From assembly GCA_964446655.1 (NCBI GenBank), contig CAYUPL010000046.1, positions 1-27,437 of the forward strand: a DNA stretch of 27,437 nt, in the 5' to 3' direction. How positions within the stretch are numbered: position 1 is the first letter of the stretch; each line of letters starts with the position of its first letter. The notes below the pieces were generated by a model. It had not been told where the DNA came from and did no database searches. It was given only the letters and a program-made list of their open reading frames with translations. Origin of the DNA: Desulfopila_A sp964446655 (GTDB lineage: Bacteria; Desulfobacterota; Desulfobulbia; Desulfobulbales; Desulfocapsaceae). Position numbers and translations under genes: made by a program. Below are positions 7,468-14,493 of the stretch, piece by piece.

Positions 7468-8670
7468 ATGAGATGTAAATTGTTAGGCATAACTCTGCTG
7501 GCATGCGGTTTAGTATTTGGCGGAATGGGAACTGTCGCCACAGACAAAGCTGTTGCCGCGGCTACTTCTCCAAGTCCACAGGTTCAGGAGTTGATCGACA
7601 AATTCAAGCTGGAAAATGTTGATTATGAGTATGCACTGCAGGCAATAGGCGACGGTACCAGAAACGGCGCCAAGGCATTACTTATTGATGCCAGGCCGAA
7701 TCCGAAATACCTTCGCGGTACGATTCCTTCCAGCATCAGCATTCCGGACACACAGATAGACCAATATATCGGCCAGATGGACGGAGTTGCCAAAGACAAG
7801 GAGATCCTGGTTTTCTGTGGCGGCTGGGGATGTGAGAAAAGCCCCATCGTAGCCGGTCATCTGCAGGGCTTGGGTTTTACCAACGTCAGGCTCTATCAGG
7901 CCGGTGAGCCCGAATGGAGCTCCAAAAACTATCTCGAAATCGGCCTGCCGGTGGTCGAATCCGCCCTGGAAAAAGACAGCGCCTTGTTGATGGATGCCCG
8001 TCCCCGCCCGAAATTTCTCGGAGAAACCATTCCAGGCGCACTCTATATGAATGACGTCGAACTGGACAGACTTGCCGGTCGTTTTCCGGCAGACAAAAAC
8101 ACTGCCGTAATCACCTTCTGTGGTGGATACGAGTGTCATAAATCCCATGTTGTCGCCAATAAACTCATGGAACTGGGCTACACAAACGTCAGCGTCTACG
8201 CCGGTGGTCTGCCCGAATGGAAAAAAGCCGGCATGCGCACCACCTCCGGCGGCAAAAAAGTGGCAGCAGATACTGCTCCCCGGGAAGACGTTTTTGTCGA
8301 CGGTATCAAAGCCGGTGTTGACGAAGGAACAGTGGACGGCGAGTGGCTTTATGCTCTGATGCAGGAGGAAAAAGTACCAGCCAACGTCAGCCTCATTGAT
8401 GTTCGCAAGGCGGCCGATTATGAAGCAGGCCATCTACCGGGCTCAATCAATATCGAAGCGGGAGAGCTCAGCAGTGCGGACCTTGTTGCCAAACTTCCCC
8501 AGGATAAAGTCTCGATCTTTTTCTGCGGCAGTGGCGCCCGGGCCATGGAAGCATTTCTGAAACTCAAGAATGACGGCAAGGACGTCAGCAGAGTGATGTA
8601 TTTCGATGCCAATATCAGCTGTGATGGCGACAATGCCTGCGAGATCGAGGTGAATGAGCCTCTGGGATAA
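7468..8670 (+). CDS. Secreted protein with three rhodanese domains
   Basis: A 400-residue exported protein. A Sec signal (residues 1 to about 32, ending AVAAA) is followed by three rhodanese-like domains at about 45-160, 162-258 and 280-385. Each begins with the usual strand (LLIDARP, LLMDARP, SLIDVRK). Active-site loops are CGGWGCEKS (C117, C122), CGGYECHKS (C218, C223) and CGSGARA (C353). The first two carry a second cysteine five residues on and lysine instead of the usual arginine; the third has the standard C-x4-R loop. Two further cysteines (385 and 391) end the chain. Rhodaneses carry sulfane sulfur (sometimes selenium) on cysteine, so a role as sulfur donor or acceptor for the adjacent oxidoreductase in the periplasm is likely but inferred. 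It has an AAAGGAGAA ribosome binding site and lies 109 bases after the membrane subunit, probably in the same transcript. Confidence 0.9.
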   Translation: MRCKLLGITLLACGLVFGGMGTVATDKAVAAATSPSPQVQELIDKFKLENVDYEYALQAIGDGTRNGAKALLIDARPNPKYLRGTIPSSISIPDTQIDQYIGQMDGVAKDKEILVFCGGWGCEKSPIVAGHLQGLGFTNVRLYQAGEPEWSSKNYLEIGLPVVESALEKDSALLMDARPRPKFLGETIPGALYMNDVELDRLAGRFPADKNTAVITFCGGYECHKSHVVANKLMELGYTNVSVYAGGLPEWKKAGMRTTSGGKKVAADTAPREDVFVDGIKAGVDEGTVDGEWLYALMQEEKVPANVSLIDVRKAADYEAGHLPGSINIEAGELSSADLVAKLPQDKVSIFFCGSGARAMEAFLKLKNDGKDVSRVMYFDANISCDGDNACEIEVNEPLG

Positions 8671-8837
8671 AAAGGTCTCTTTAGCCCGAATTTCTCATGA
8701 ACATTATGCCAATTTTCATAAATTAGATGATATTCCAATATGTTCAAGCAGATTTTTCGAAGGGCTGGATTTATGAAAACTGCGGGCCGTACTGCCCCGC
8801 ATCAATTTAAAGTACGTACCAAAACAAGGAGAATGTC

Positions 8838-9155
8838 ATGAAAAAAGTGTTAGCCCTGCTGTTTATAGCAATCGTTGCCATCGGATTCACCGGCACGGCG
8901 TCATTTGCCGATGCCAACAAAGGCCAGAAGATTTTTATCAAAATGATGAAAGGCCCCTGCGGTTTTGATGGCGGCACCATGGCCAAAAAACATACCCAGG
9001 AAGAATGGAAAGCCATTAACGACGCCGGTCAGCTCAATGACGAATTGCTGAAACATTGTCCCGACGCCAAGCCGTTGAAAAACTCTTTCGTCCCGCACGT
9101 TTATGATTTCCTCCACAACTATGCCAGCGACAGCGGCAACGTGCCGGCCTGCTGA
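8838..9155 (+). CDS. Small secreted cytochrome-c-like protein lacking a haem motif
   Basis: A 105-residue protein with a clear Sec signal (residues 1-24, ending SFA/DA). The mature part has the layout of a small cytochrome c: GQKIFIKMMKGPCGFDGG at the position of the haem region, then KKHTQEEWKAI, a CP dipeptide at 74-75, and a YDFLHNYASDSGNVPAC tail. There is no C-x2-C-H, so covalent haem is not expected; cysteines are at 41, 74 and 105. I believe similar haem-less relatives occur in sulfur-oxidising Campylobacterota, but this is from memory. ATG has AAGGAG seven bases upstream. It lies 167 bases after the rhodanese gene and ahead of a terminator, so it may close the operon or have its own promoter. 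The function is unknown; a disulfide- or persulfide-handling partner of the rhodanese is one possibility. Confidence 0.8.
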   Translation: MKKVLALLFIAIVAIGFTGTASFADANKGQKIFIKMMKGPCGFDGGTMAKKHTQEEWKAINDAGQLNDELLKHCPDAKPLKNSFVPHVYDFLHNYASDSGNVPAC

Positions 9156-9184
9156 GACATCAGTCCAGACCGGCAGTACCTCGA

Positions 9185-9237
9185 CAGACTACGACGCTTC
9201 ATGCCGGATGACATAGCCGTCGTGGTCTGTTTCTCTC
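9185..9237 (+). terminator. Hairpin terminator after the small secreted protein gene
   Basis: CAGACTACGAC (9185-9195) pairs with GTCGTGGTCTG (9219-9229) as an 11-bp stem with one T-G wobble. A pyrimidine-rich TTTCTCTCC follows. It ends the left-hand operon before the oppositely oriented LysR gene. Confidence 0.6.
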
Positions 9238-9357
9238 CTTCAGCATTGCAAGATCGCCTTACCAATCAAACTGTTCACCTACCAATTCTTGTAAATTCCC
9301 CATACACTTAGAGCAAGTTTGAAGACATTAGCCTTTATCTGCGTGCTTTAGGGCAGT

Positions 9358-10248
9358 TCAAGCTGTCAGAGATGCACAGTGATGAATAAAGTAATTCACC
9401 AGCAGGCTGTTTTCTCTTTCACGGTGAATAAGAAAAGAGTACTTACGCCGCAAATTCAGGTATGGTGTCGGTAATATTTTTAAGGTACCGCTGTCTACTT
9501 CCTTTCGTATAGCAAACCGAGAAACACAACTGATGGCATCAACATGTTCCACAGTCCTCTTTATCGCCTCTAAATTATCCATGATCATCAGCACCTTGAG
9601 CGGTTTGGTCTTTTCCGACAAAGCATTATAAAGAACCTCGAGAGTCCCAGAGCCCTCTTCTCGCAAGATCCAATCACATTCGGCTAAATCCTCAGGTCCA
9701 ACTTTTTCCTTTTGGGATAAAGGATGCCGAGCTGAAGCTATTACACAGAGTTCATCGGTAAGCCATAACTGACTTTTCACATTCGCCCGATTACCGGCAC
9801 CTGCGATCACACCGATATCTAGTGAAAAGTCTTCGATCTGTGATATTATCCCGGTTTTGTTCCTCGAAATTATTTCCAATTTCACCGCGGGGTGCTCAAC
9901 GGCAAACCCTGAAAGAATCTCAGGTATTACATAGCTGGAAACGGTCCGGCTTGCCCCGATACGCAAGGTTCCGCTTATCTGAGAATCTCCTTGAGCAAAT
10001 ATCTGGTTGACTTCACGGACACCGGCAAGCAGCGAACGTGCCAGGGGAACAAGGTTACGCCCCCGATCGTTGAGCACCATTCTTTTCTTCCATCTGTAAA
10101 ACAGTTTCGTCTCGAGATTGGATTCTAGACCGGCAATGGCCGAACTCACCGCAGGCTGAGATATACCGAGGACTTCGGACGCGGCAAGAGTGCTGCCATT
10201 ATTAACAACGGCAAGAAAAACTTCCATTTGTTTTAAGGTAAAATCCAT
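9358..10248 (-). CDS. LysR-family transcriptional regulator
   Basis: A 296-residue regulator with the standard LysR plan. The winged helix-turn-helix comprises residues 1-60: FTLKQMEVFLAVVNNGSTLA, then ISQPAVSSAIAGLE as recognition helix, then LFYRWKKRMVLNDRG as wing. A linker helix and a two-lobed effector-binding domain (about 90-290) follow. The ATG has no good ribosome binding site. It is divergent from the phnD-phnC-phnE genes across a 360-base intergenic region holding a T-N11-A type palindrome and a phnD remnant. LysR proteins usually control a divergent neighbour in response to a pathway metabolite. In Pseudomonas fluorescens 23F the phosphonoacetate hydrolase gene is associated with a LysR regulator (PhnR), as I recall, which supports control of the adjacent phosphonate genes. 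The effector is not known. Confidence 0.9.
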   Translation of the reverse strand: MDFTLKQMEVFLAVVNNGSTLAASEVLGISQPAVSSAIAGLESNLETKLFYRWKKRMVLNDRGRNLVPLARSLLAGVREVNQIFAQGDSQISGTLRIGASRTVSSYVIPEILSGFAVEHPAVKLEIISRNKTGIISQIEDFSLDIGVIAGAGNRANVKSQLWLTDELCVIASARHPLSQKEKVGPEDLAECDWILREEGSGTLEVLYNALSEKTKPLKVLMIMDNLEAIKRTVEHVDAISCVSRFAIRKEVDSGTLKILPTPYLNLRRKYSFLIHRERENSLLVNYFIHHCASLTA

Positions 10249-10268
10249 AAGTAGAATATTAATAGAAG

Positions 10269-10283
10269 TTATAAAGTTTATAA
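10269..10283 (-). promoter_or_regulatory. Palindromic LysR-type box
   Basis: TTATAAAGTTTATAA is a perfect 7-bp inverted repeat around one central base and fits the T-N11-A pattern of LysR recognition sites. It is 21 bases before the lysR ATG, the usual place for autoregulation, and lies in an AT-rich region from which divergent phn transcription could also be activated. AT-richness raises the chance of coincidence. Confidence 0.45.
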
Positions 10284-10363
10284 TATAATAAAGATTTCCG
10301 TAATATTACTTTAACTTCAATCTTATTCCAAACTAATTTTCTCCAAGTACATTCTCAGAAAAG

Positions 10364-10537
10364 GATACCTTACGCTTGGCGGCGACCGATACTGAAGGAC
10401 TTGAATTGCTCCAGTAATAATTCGGAGCAATTAAGGATATTCTTCAAGCAAGACTGGGAATGGATGTCCAACTTTTCCCGATTCACAAGCAAACCGGCGC
10501 AATTGAAGCCGTAATTTTTTACAGAGTTTTTTTATTG
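10364..10537 (+). pseudogene. Decayed phnD remnant (phosphonate-binding protein)
   Basis: Read in the frame starting at 10364, the DNA encodes DTLRLAATDTEGLELLQ, then two TAA stops (10415-10420), then FGAIKDILQARLGMDVQLFP and HKQTGAIEAV. This aligns without gaps to residues about 26-83 of the intact PhnD downstream: ETIRMAVTDVVGLEELQ, a two-residue position matching the two stops, FGVFRDKLSEVTGYDIQFTP and NRTAAVEAL. Close to half the positions are identical. The signal peptide and everything after about 58 residues are missing. Divergence is too high for a recent duplication; it looks like the debris of an older, different phnD next to lysR. The rest of the 10249-10608 gap holds the LysR box and AT-rich DNA, with no other gene. 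Confidence 0.75.
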
Positions 10538-10608
10538 TTAAGCATCATGGCGAGATACGAAAATCAACCAACCCAAATATTATCAATGTATTCTAAAGGA
10601 GATTTTGA

Positions 10609-11505
10609 ATGTTAAAAAAAATCAAGCTCGTTTCCGTAATGTTGTTAATGTTGTCATTCTTAGCGGTTTCAGTCGTTCAGGCAGAGACCATTCGAATGGC
10701 GGTCACTGACGTTGTTGGACTGGAAGAACTGCAACGCGAATTTGGTGTCTTTCGCGATAAGCTCTCTGAAGTCACCGGGTATGACATTCAATTTACACCG
10801 GTCACAAACCGTACAGCGGCTGTAGAAGCGCTGCGCTTCGAGCAAGTAGATTTTGTACTTACCGGGCCTGCAGAGTATGTCGTCATGAAAAATCGTGCCG
10901 ACACCAAAGTAGTGGTGGGGTTTTCTCGTCCTGACTACTTTGCCATTGTAATTACTATGGCTGACAGTGGCATTACATCTGTACAGGATCTGGTCGGCAA
11001 GCGCATTGCTCTTGGCAGTGTCGGTTCTACCTCACGACATCTTGGCCCGATCCAGGTGTTGGTTGACGGTGGTATCGATCCCATGGGCGATATGGAGATC
11101 ATCCATACAACGTATCCAATAATGTGGCAATCTCTGACACGTGGTGATGTGGCGGCGATTGGTATGCCGCATACAGTATTCCTCCAGTACCGCCAGCGTG
11201 AATTGGAAAACAGTGGTTTACAACCGGGAGCTTTTCGCGTAATTGCGCGTGGCCCCGACCTGCCGAATGACCTTCTGATGGCCGGTAGTCATGTCAGCGA
11301 CGAAACCATTACTCGGGTCCGGAACGGCATCGTCAAACATTCTGATGAATTAATCGATTCGATTGTCCGAGGTGGTGGTAGTGACGCTAAGAAATATACC
11401 GGCATGCGCTTCATCAGTAACATTAAGGACAGTGACTACAACTACGTTCGATCCATGTACACCACCATTGGCTACCCGGAATATTCTGAATTTGTAGGCG
11501 ATTAA
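10609..11505 (+). CDS. phnD: Phosphonate ABC transporter, periplasmic binding protein PhnD
   Basis: A 298-residue exported solute-binding protein. The Sec signal ends near VVQA-E (residues 1-26). The mature chain has the family landmarks: ETIRMAVTD at the start, NRTAAVEALRFEQVDFVLTGPAEYVV (about 64-89), DLVGKRIALGSVGSTSRHLGP (about 128-148) and later the MAGSHVSD and Y-x-x-VRSM segments. PhnD-type proteins capture phosphonates, phosphate esters or phosphite in the periplasm and deliver them to the PhnE-PhnC permease. The start has AAAGGAG at a good distance. phnC follows after 86 bases. Ligand specificity cannot be read safely from sequence; the hydrolases downstream suggest a phosphonocarboxylate. 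An older phnD remnant lies just upstream. Confidence 0.9.
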   Translation: MLKKIKLVSVMLLMLSFLAVSVVQAETIRMAVTDVVGLEELQREFGVFRDKLSEVTGYDIQFTPVTNRTAAVEALRFEQVDFVLTGPAEYVVMKNRADTKVVVGFSRPDYFAIVITMADSGITSVQDLVGKRIALGSVGSTSRHLGPIQVLVDGGIDPMGDMEIIHTTYPIMWQSLTRGDVAAIGMPHTVFLQYRQRELENSGLQPGAFRVIARGPDLPNDLLMAGSHVSDETITRVRNGIVKHSDELIDSIVRGGGSDAKKYTGMRFISNIKDSDYNYVRSMYTTIGYPEYSEFVGD

Positions 11506-11591
11506 TCGCCTTTATACAGGCACACGACAGGGCAGGCCATAACCGGTCTAGCCCTGCTTTTTAAAATCAGTGTTTTCAGGAGATATTCAAA

Positions 11592-12395
11592 ATGAACTCC
11601 GTCGCTCAGCTGAAACTGCAGCAGAACATTACCTCAGCGGAAGCCATCTTGTCGGATTCCCTGGAAGTAGAAGGATTGTCAAAGCATTTCGACGGCCAAG
11701 AAAACCCGGTATTTCAAGATGTGAGCTTTATCATCAGTGAAGGCCAGTCCGTTGCCTTGATTGGTGCCAATGGATCTGGCAAGAGTACCTTACTCAGATG
11801 CTGTATCCGGCTTATAGAGCCTGATACCGGCAAAATCAGCTTGTCCGGCGAAGAATTGTCAAACAAGTCAGGGCGAGCCTTAAAGCGGGCACGCAATCGG
11901 GTTGGATTCGTCTTTCAGAACCATTGTCTGGTGCCGCGTCTGTCGGCTCTTACCAATGTACTGCATGGTAATCTCGCGCACAGATACGGGCCACGCAATT
12001 GGGTACAGTGTCTTGCACGTCAGGTTGACCGCCAACGGGCTCTGGACTGCCTTGAGCAGGTCGGGATGGTGGATGTGGCCTATCAACGCTGTGACCAGCT
12101 CTCCGGTGGTCAGTCACAGCGCGTGGCCATCGCCCGAGCATTGATGCAAAAACCCACTATAATGTTTGCCGATGAGCCTACCGCCAGTCTGGATCCGCAA
12201 TCTGGTGAGGCGGTAATGGAAATGTTCGCTCGACTGTCGCGGTCCCGTAATATGACCCTGTTCTTTATATCGCATCATGTTGAGCACGCACTGCACTACG
12301 CAGATCGAATCCTGGGTCTGCGATCATCGGAGTTACAACTTAACAGTGCCAGTCATTCAGAGAGCATTATGAGTCTGCGAGAATTCTATGTCTGA
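11592..12395 (+). CDS. phnC: Phosphonate ABC transporter, ATP-binding protein PhnC
   Basis: A 267-residue ABC ATPase that powers the phosphonate importer from the cytoplasmic side. All nucleotide-binding elements are present in order: Walker A GANGSGKST (about 57-65), Q-loop VFQNH, signature LSGGQSQRVAIARAL, Walker B IMFADEP followed by TASLDP, and the switch histidine in FFISHH. About 25 extra residues precede the usual first strand (LEVEGLSKHF). The ATG at 11592 is preceded by CAGGAGAT at good spacing. The gene overlaps phnE by 8 bases, giving translational coupling. It resembles PhnC, as confirmed by flanking phnD and phnE, rather than a generic amino-acid importer ATPase. Confidence 0.9.
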   Translation: MNSVAQLKLQQNITSAEAILSDSLEVEGLSKHFDGQENPVFQDVSFIISEGQSVALIGANGSGKSTLLRCCIRLIEPDTGKISLSGEELSNKSGRALKRARNRVGFVFQNHCLVPRLSALTNVLHGNLAHRYGPRNWVQCLARQVDRQRALDCLEQVGMVDVAYQRCDQLSGGQSQRVAIARALMQKPTIMFADEPTASLDPQSGEAVMEMFARLSRSRNMTLFFISHHVEHALHYADRILGLRSSELQLNSASHSESIMSLREFYV

Positions 12396-13212
12396 ACCCA
12401 GTCAACGTCATCCGGTACCCCCTTCACAGCGCGGCCGTTTTCAACGACCTTCCTGGCTTAGCAGCGCGCTTTTTGCTATTTTTATCGGGTTCTTTCTATG
12501 GTCACTCGCGGGCGCTGGTATGTCATTGCAGGGCTTTTTGCGCGGTCTGCCAAATATGGGCATCGTCGCAGGGGAAATGCTGCCACCAGCAACCAATCGA
12601 GCCCAGCCCATTCTTCAAGCCATTCTGGTTACGTTTCAAATGGCTCTGGTCGGGACAGTTGTCGGTGTTATTTTAAGCGTGCCGATGGCACTACTGGCCG
12701 CCCGAAACACCTCCCCCCTTCCTATTTTGCGGTACCTGGCCCGTTCAATCACCAGCTTTATGCGCACGGTACCTGATCTGGTATGGGCTCTGTTTTTCGT
12801 GGTGACAGTCGGTCTGGGCCCCTTTGCCGGCACGTTAACCATCATCGTTGACACCATTGGCTTCTGCGGTCGTTTTTTTGCTGAGGCCTTTGAAGAAGTT
12901 GACTCGGGACCGTCTGAAGCGCTGGATGCCATTGGTTCAAACCCACTGGACCGTGTCGCAGTGGTACAACTACCGGGCGCACTGCCTAGCATGATTAATA
13001 CCAGCTTGTTTTCTCTGGAAAAAGCCGTACGGTCATCCGTTGTCTTGGGCTTGGTGGGAGCTGGCGGTATTGGAGCAGAGCTCGCTGTCTCTATGGACAT
13101 GTTCCGGTACGACCAAGCGTCCTTCATCATTCTCTCAATCTTTGTTTTAGTCTTCGCGGTGGAGCATTTTTCTTCACATATGCGTGAACGGCTCCTCCAT
13201 CAGAATGGATAG
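12388..13212 (+). CDS. phnE: Phosphonate ABC transporter, permease PhnE
   Basis: A 274-residue membrane permease. A hydrophobic segment near residues 24-46 is followed by about five more, with the transmembrane block typical of importers starting at LVTFQMALVGTVVGVILSVP (about 79-98). The ABC-contact EAA loop is visible near 175-200 (EALDAIGSNPLDRVAVVQLP). The motif FMRTVPDLVWALFFV (about 130-144) is characteristic of PhnE. One gene encodes one permease subunit, so the channel is presumably a homodimer. Its start overlaps the phnC stop by 8 bases. An 81-base gap separates it from the first hydrolase gene, with no terminator in between, so uptake and hydrolysis are probably co-expressed. Confidence 0.9.
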   Translation: MSEPSQRHPVPPSQRGRFQRPSWLSSALFAIFIGFFLWSLAGAGMSLQGFLRGLPNMGIVAGEMLPPATNRAQPILQAILVTFQMALVGTVVGVILSVPMALLAARNTSPLPILRYLARSITSFMRTVPDLVWALFFVVTVGLGPFAGTLTIIVDTIGFCGRFFAEAFEEVDSGPSEALDAIGSNPLDRVAVVQLPGALPSMINTSLFSLEKAVRSSVVLGLVGAGGIGAELAVSMDMFRYDQASFIILSIFVLVFAVEHFSSHMRERLLHQNG

Positions 13213-13293
13213 GTGACAATTTTTATGACAATGTCCAAATAAACCCGTACCAACACTTTCGCCACCTTTATACGCAAAAACAAAAGGACAGAT

Positions 13294-14430
13294 ATGACTT
13301 TAACACTCAAAAACAAATCGTTGATTTTCATGATTGATGGTTTTGACATACGGTACTTCAGAAAAACGGCCATGCCGGTTATGGAAAAAATGGCACAGAT
13401 AGGTTTCTTCAAAATGGGAAGCTGTATCTTTCCATCGCTTACAAATGCCAACAATATCTCCATTGCATGCGGCTGCTGGCCGGAACAGCATGGGGTAACC
13501 ACCAATTGTTATTTTGACGAAACCCGGAACGAGGCTGTCTTTCTCGAACATCCTGACTTCCTCACCACAGACACAATTTTCCAGCAGGCTGCCGCAAGCG
13601 GAACCAAATCAGCCCTGCTGACATGCAAGTCCAAGACTACAAAAATTCTCAGCAAAGGGGTTTCATTAAGCGTTGCAGCCGAAAACCCTGACAAAGAAAT
13701 CTGCGAAAAATATGGCCAACCACCACCGATGTACTCCTCGGAGATTAACTACTGGTTGTTTGATATCGCTCTGGATTTGGTCCAGTCAAGGCCGGATATA
13801 GATCTCATTTATGTGCATACTACCGATTATCCAATGCATATGTGGGCACCGGAAGAAGCGGAGTCGCAACTACACATGAAAACACTGGACGAATATCTTG
13901 GCAGGTTTATTAAAGCAGCCCCGGACTACACTATAGCTCTCACGGCAGACCATGGCATGAACAGCAAAAAACGCTGCTGGGACTTAACCAAGGCCTGCGC
14001 AAACAGAGGATTACAGCTTAAATTTGCCATTTCTCCCGTTGCAGACCGGCTACTGAAGCATCATCGTGGTTTTGGCGGAGTATCCTATGTCCACTTAAAA
14101 GACCCGCTCGACCAGGCACAGGCAGTTTCAACCCTGCTCTCTCTGGAGGGCGTTGAGGCTGTTATAGAGAGACAAACAGCGGCGAGAAGATTCGGACTTA
14201 TGGAATCCCGCATTGGCGATCTTGTTGTACTTCCAGACAAAGATACGGTTTTTGGAGATTTACCGGAAGAGAGCACGACACTGGCCTCGAATTATCGCAG
14301 TCACGGTTCTCTCTATGAGATGGAAATTCCACTTTTGCTCTATAATTATAAGGGCATCACCCCTCGGTATCGGGATATCAACTACAATCTTGATATAACG
14401 CGACACTTATTTGGGCAGACTAATGAATAA
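13294..14430 (+). CDS. Phosphonoacetate hydrolase-like enzyme (PhnA type), copy 1
   Basis: A 378-residue cytoplasmic enzyme of the alkaline phosphatase superfamily. All two-metal ligands expected from PhnA are visible: D15, nucleophile T50 in FPSLTNANN, D178 and H182 in TTDYPMH, D219 and H220 in TADHGMN, and H337 in YRSHGSLYE. K112 and K114 (TCKSK) occupy the place of the lysine pair that holds the substrate carboxylate in solved PhnA structures. PhnA hydrolyses phosphonoacetate to acetate and phosphate without C-P lyase. The ATG follows AAAAGGACAG. It lies between phnE and a paralogue. A nucleotide pyrophosphatase/phosphodiesterase is the main alternative, but the lysine pair and the phnDCE context favour a phosphonate substrate. 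No PhnW or PhnY is nearby to make phosphonoacetate from aminoethylphosphonate, so the compound would be imported as such. Confidence 0.8.
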   Translation: MTLTLKNKSLIFMIDGFDIRYFRKTAMPVMEKMAQIGFFKMGSCIFPSLTNANNISIACGCWPEQHGVTTNCYFDETRNEAVFLEHPDFLTTDTIFQQAAASGTKSALLTCKSKTTKILSKGVSLSVAAENPDKEICEKYGQPPPMYSSEINYWLFDIALDLVQSRPDIDLIYVHTTDYPMHMWAPEEAESQLHMKTLDEYLGRFIKAAPDYTIALTADHGMNSKKRCWDLTKACANRGLQLKFAISPVADRLLKHHRGFGGVSYVHLKDPLDQAQAVSTLLSLEGVEAVIERQTAARRFGLMESRIGDLVVLPDKDTVFGDLPEESTTLASNYRSHGSLYEMEIPLLLYNYKGITPRYRDINYNLDITRHLFGQTNE

Positions 14431-14493
14431 CAGTACAGTACTCAGGTGTGCTTCGGCATCAACTACCAATAAATTGTAACAAGGTAAAAAATA

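Noticed and set aside
8838..9155. Annotation as a c-type cytochrome
   Set aside because: No C-x2-C-H is present in the mature protein, so covalent haem attachment is not supported.
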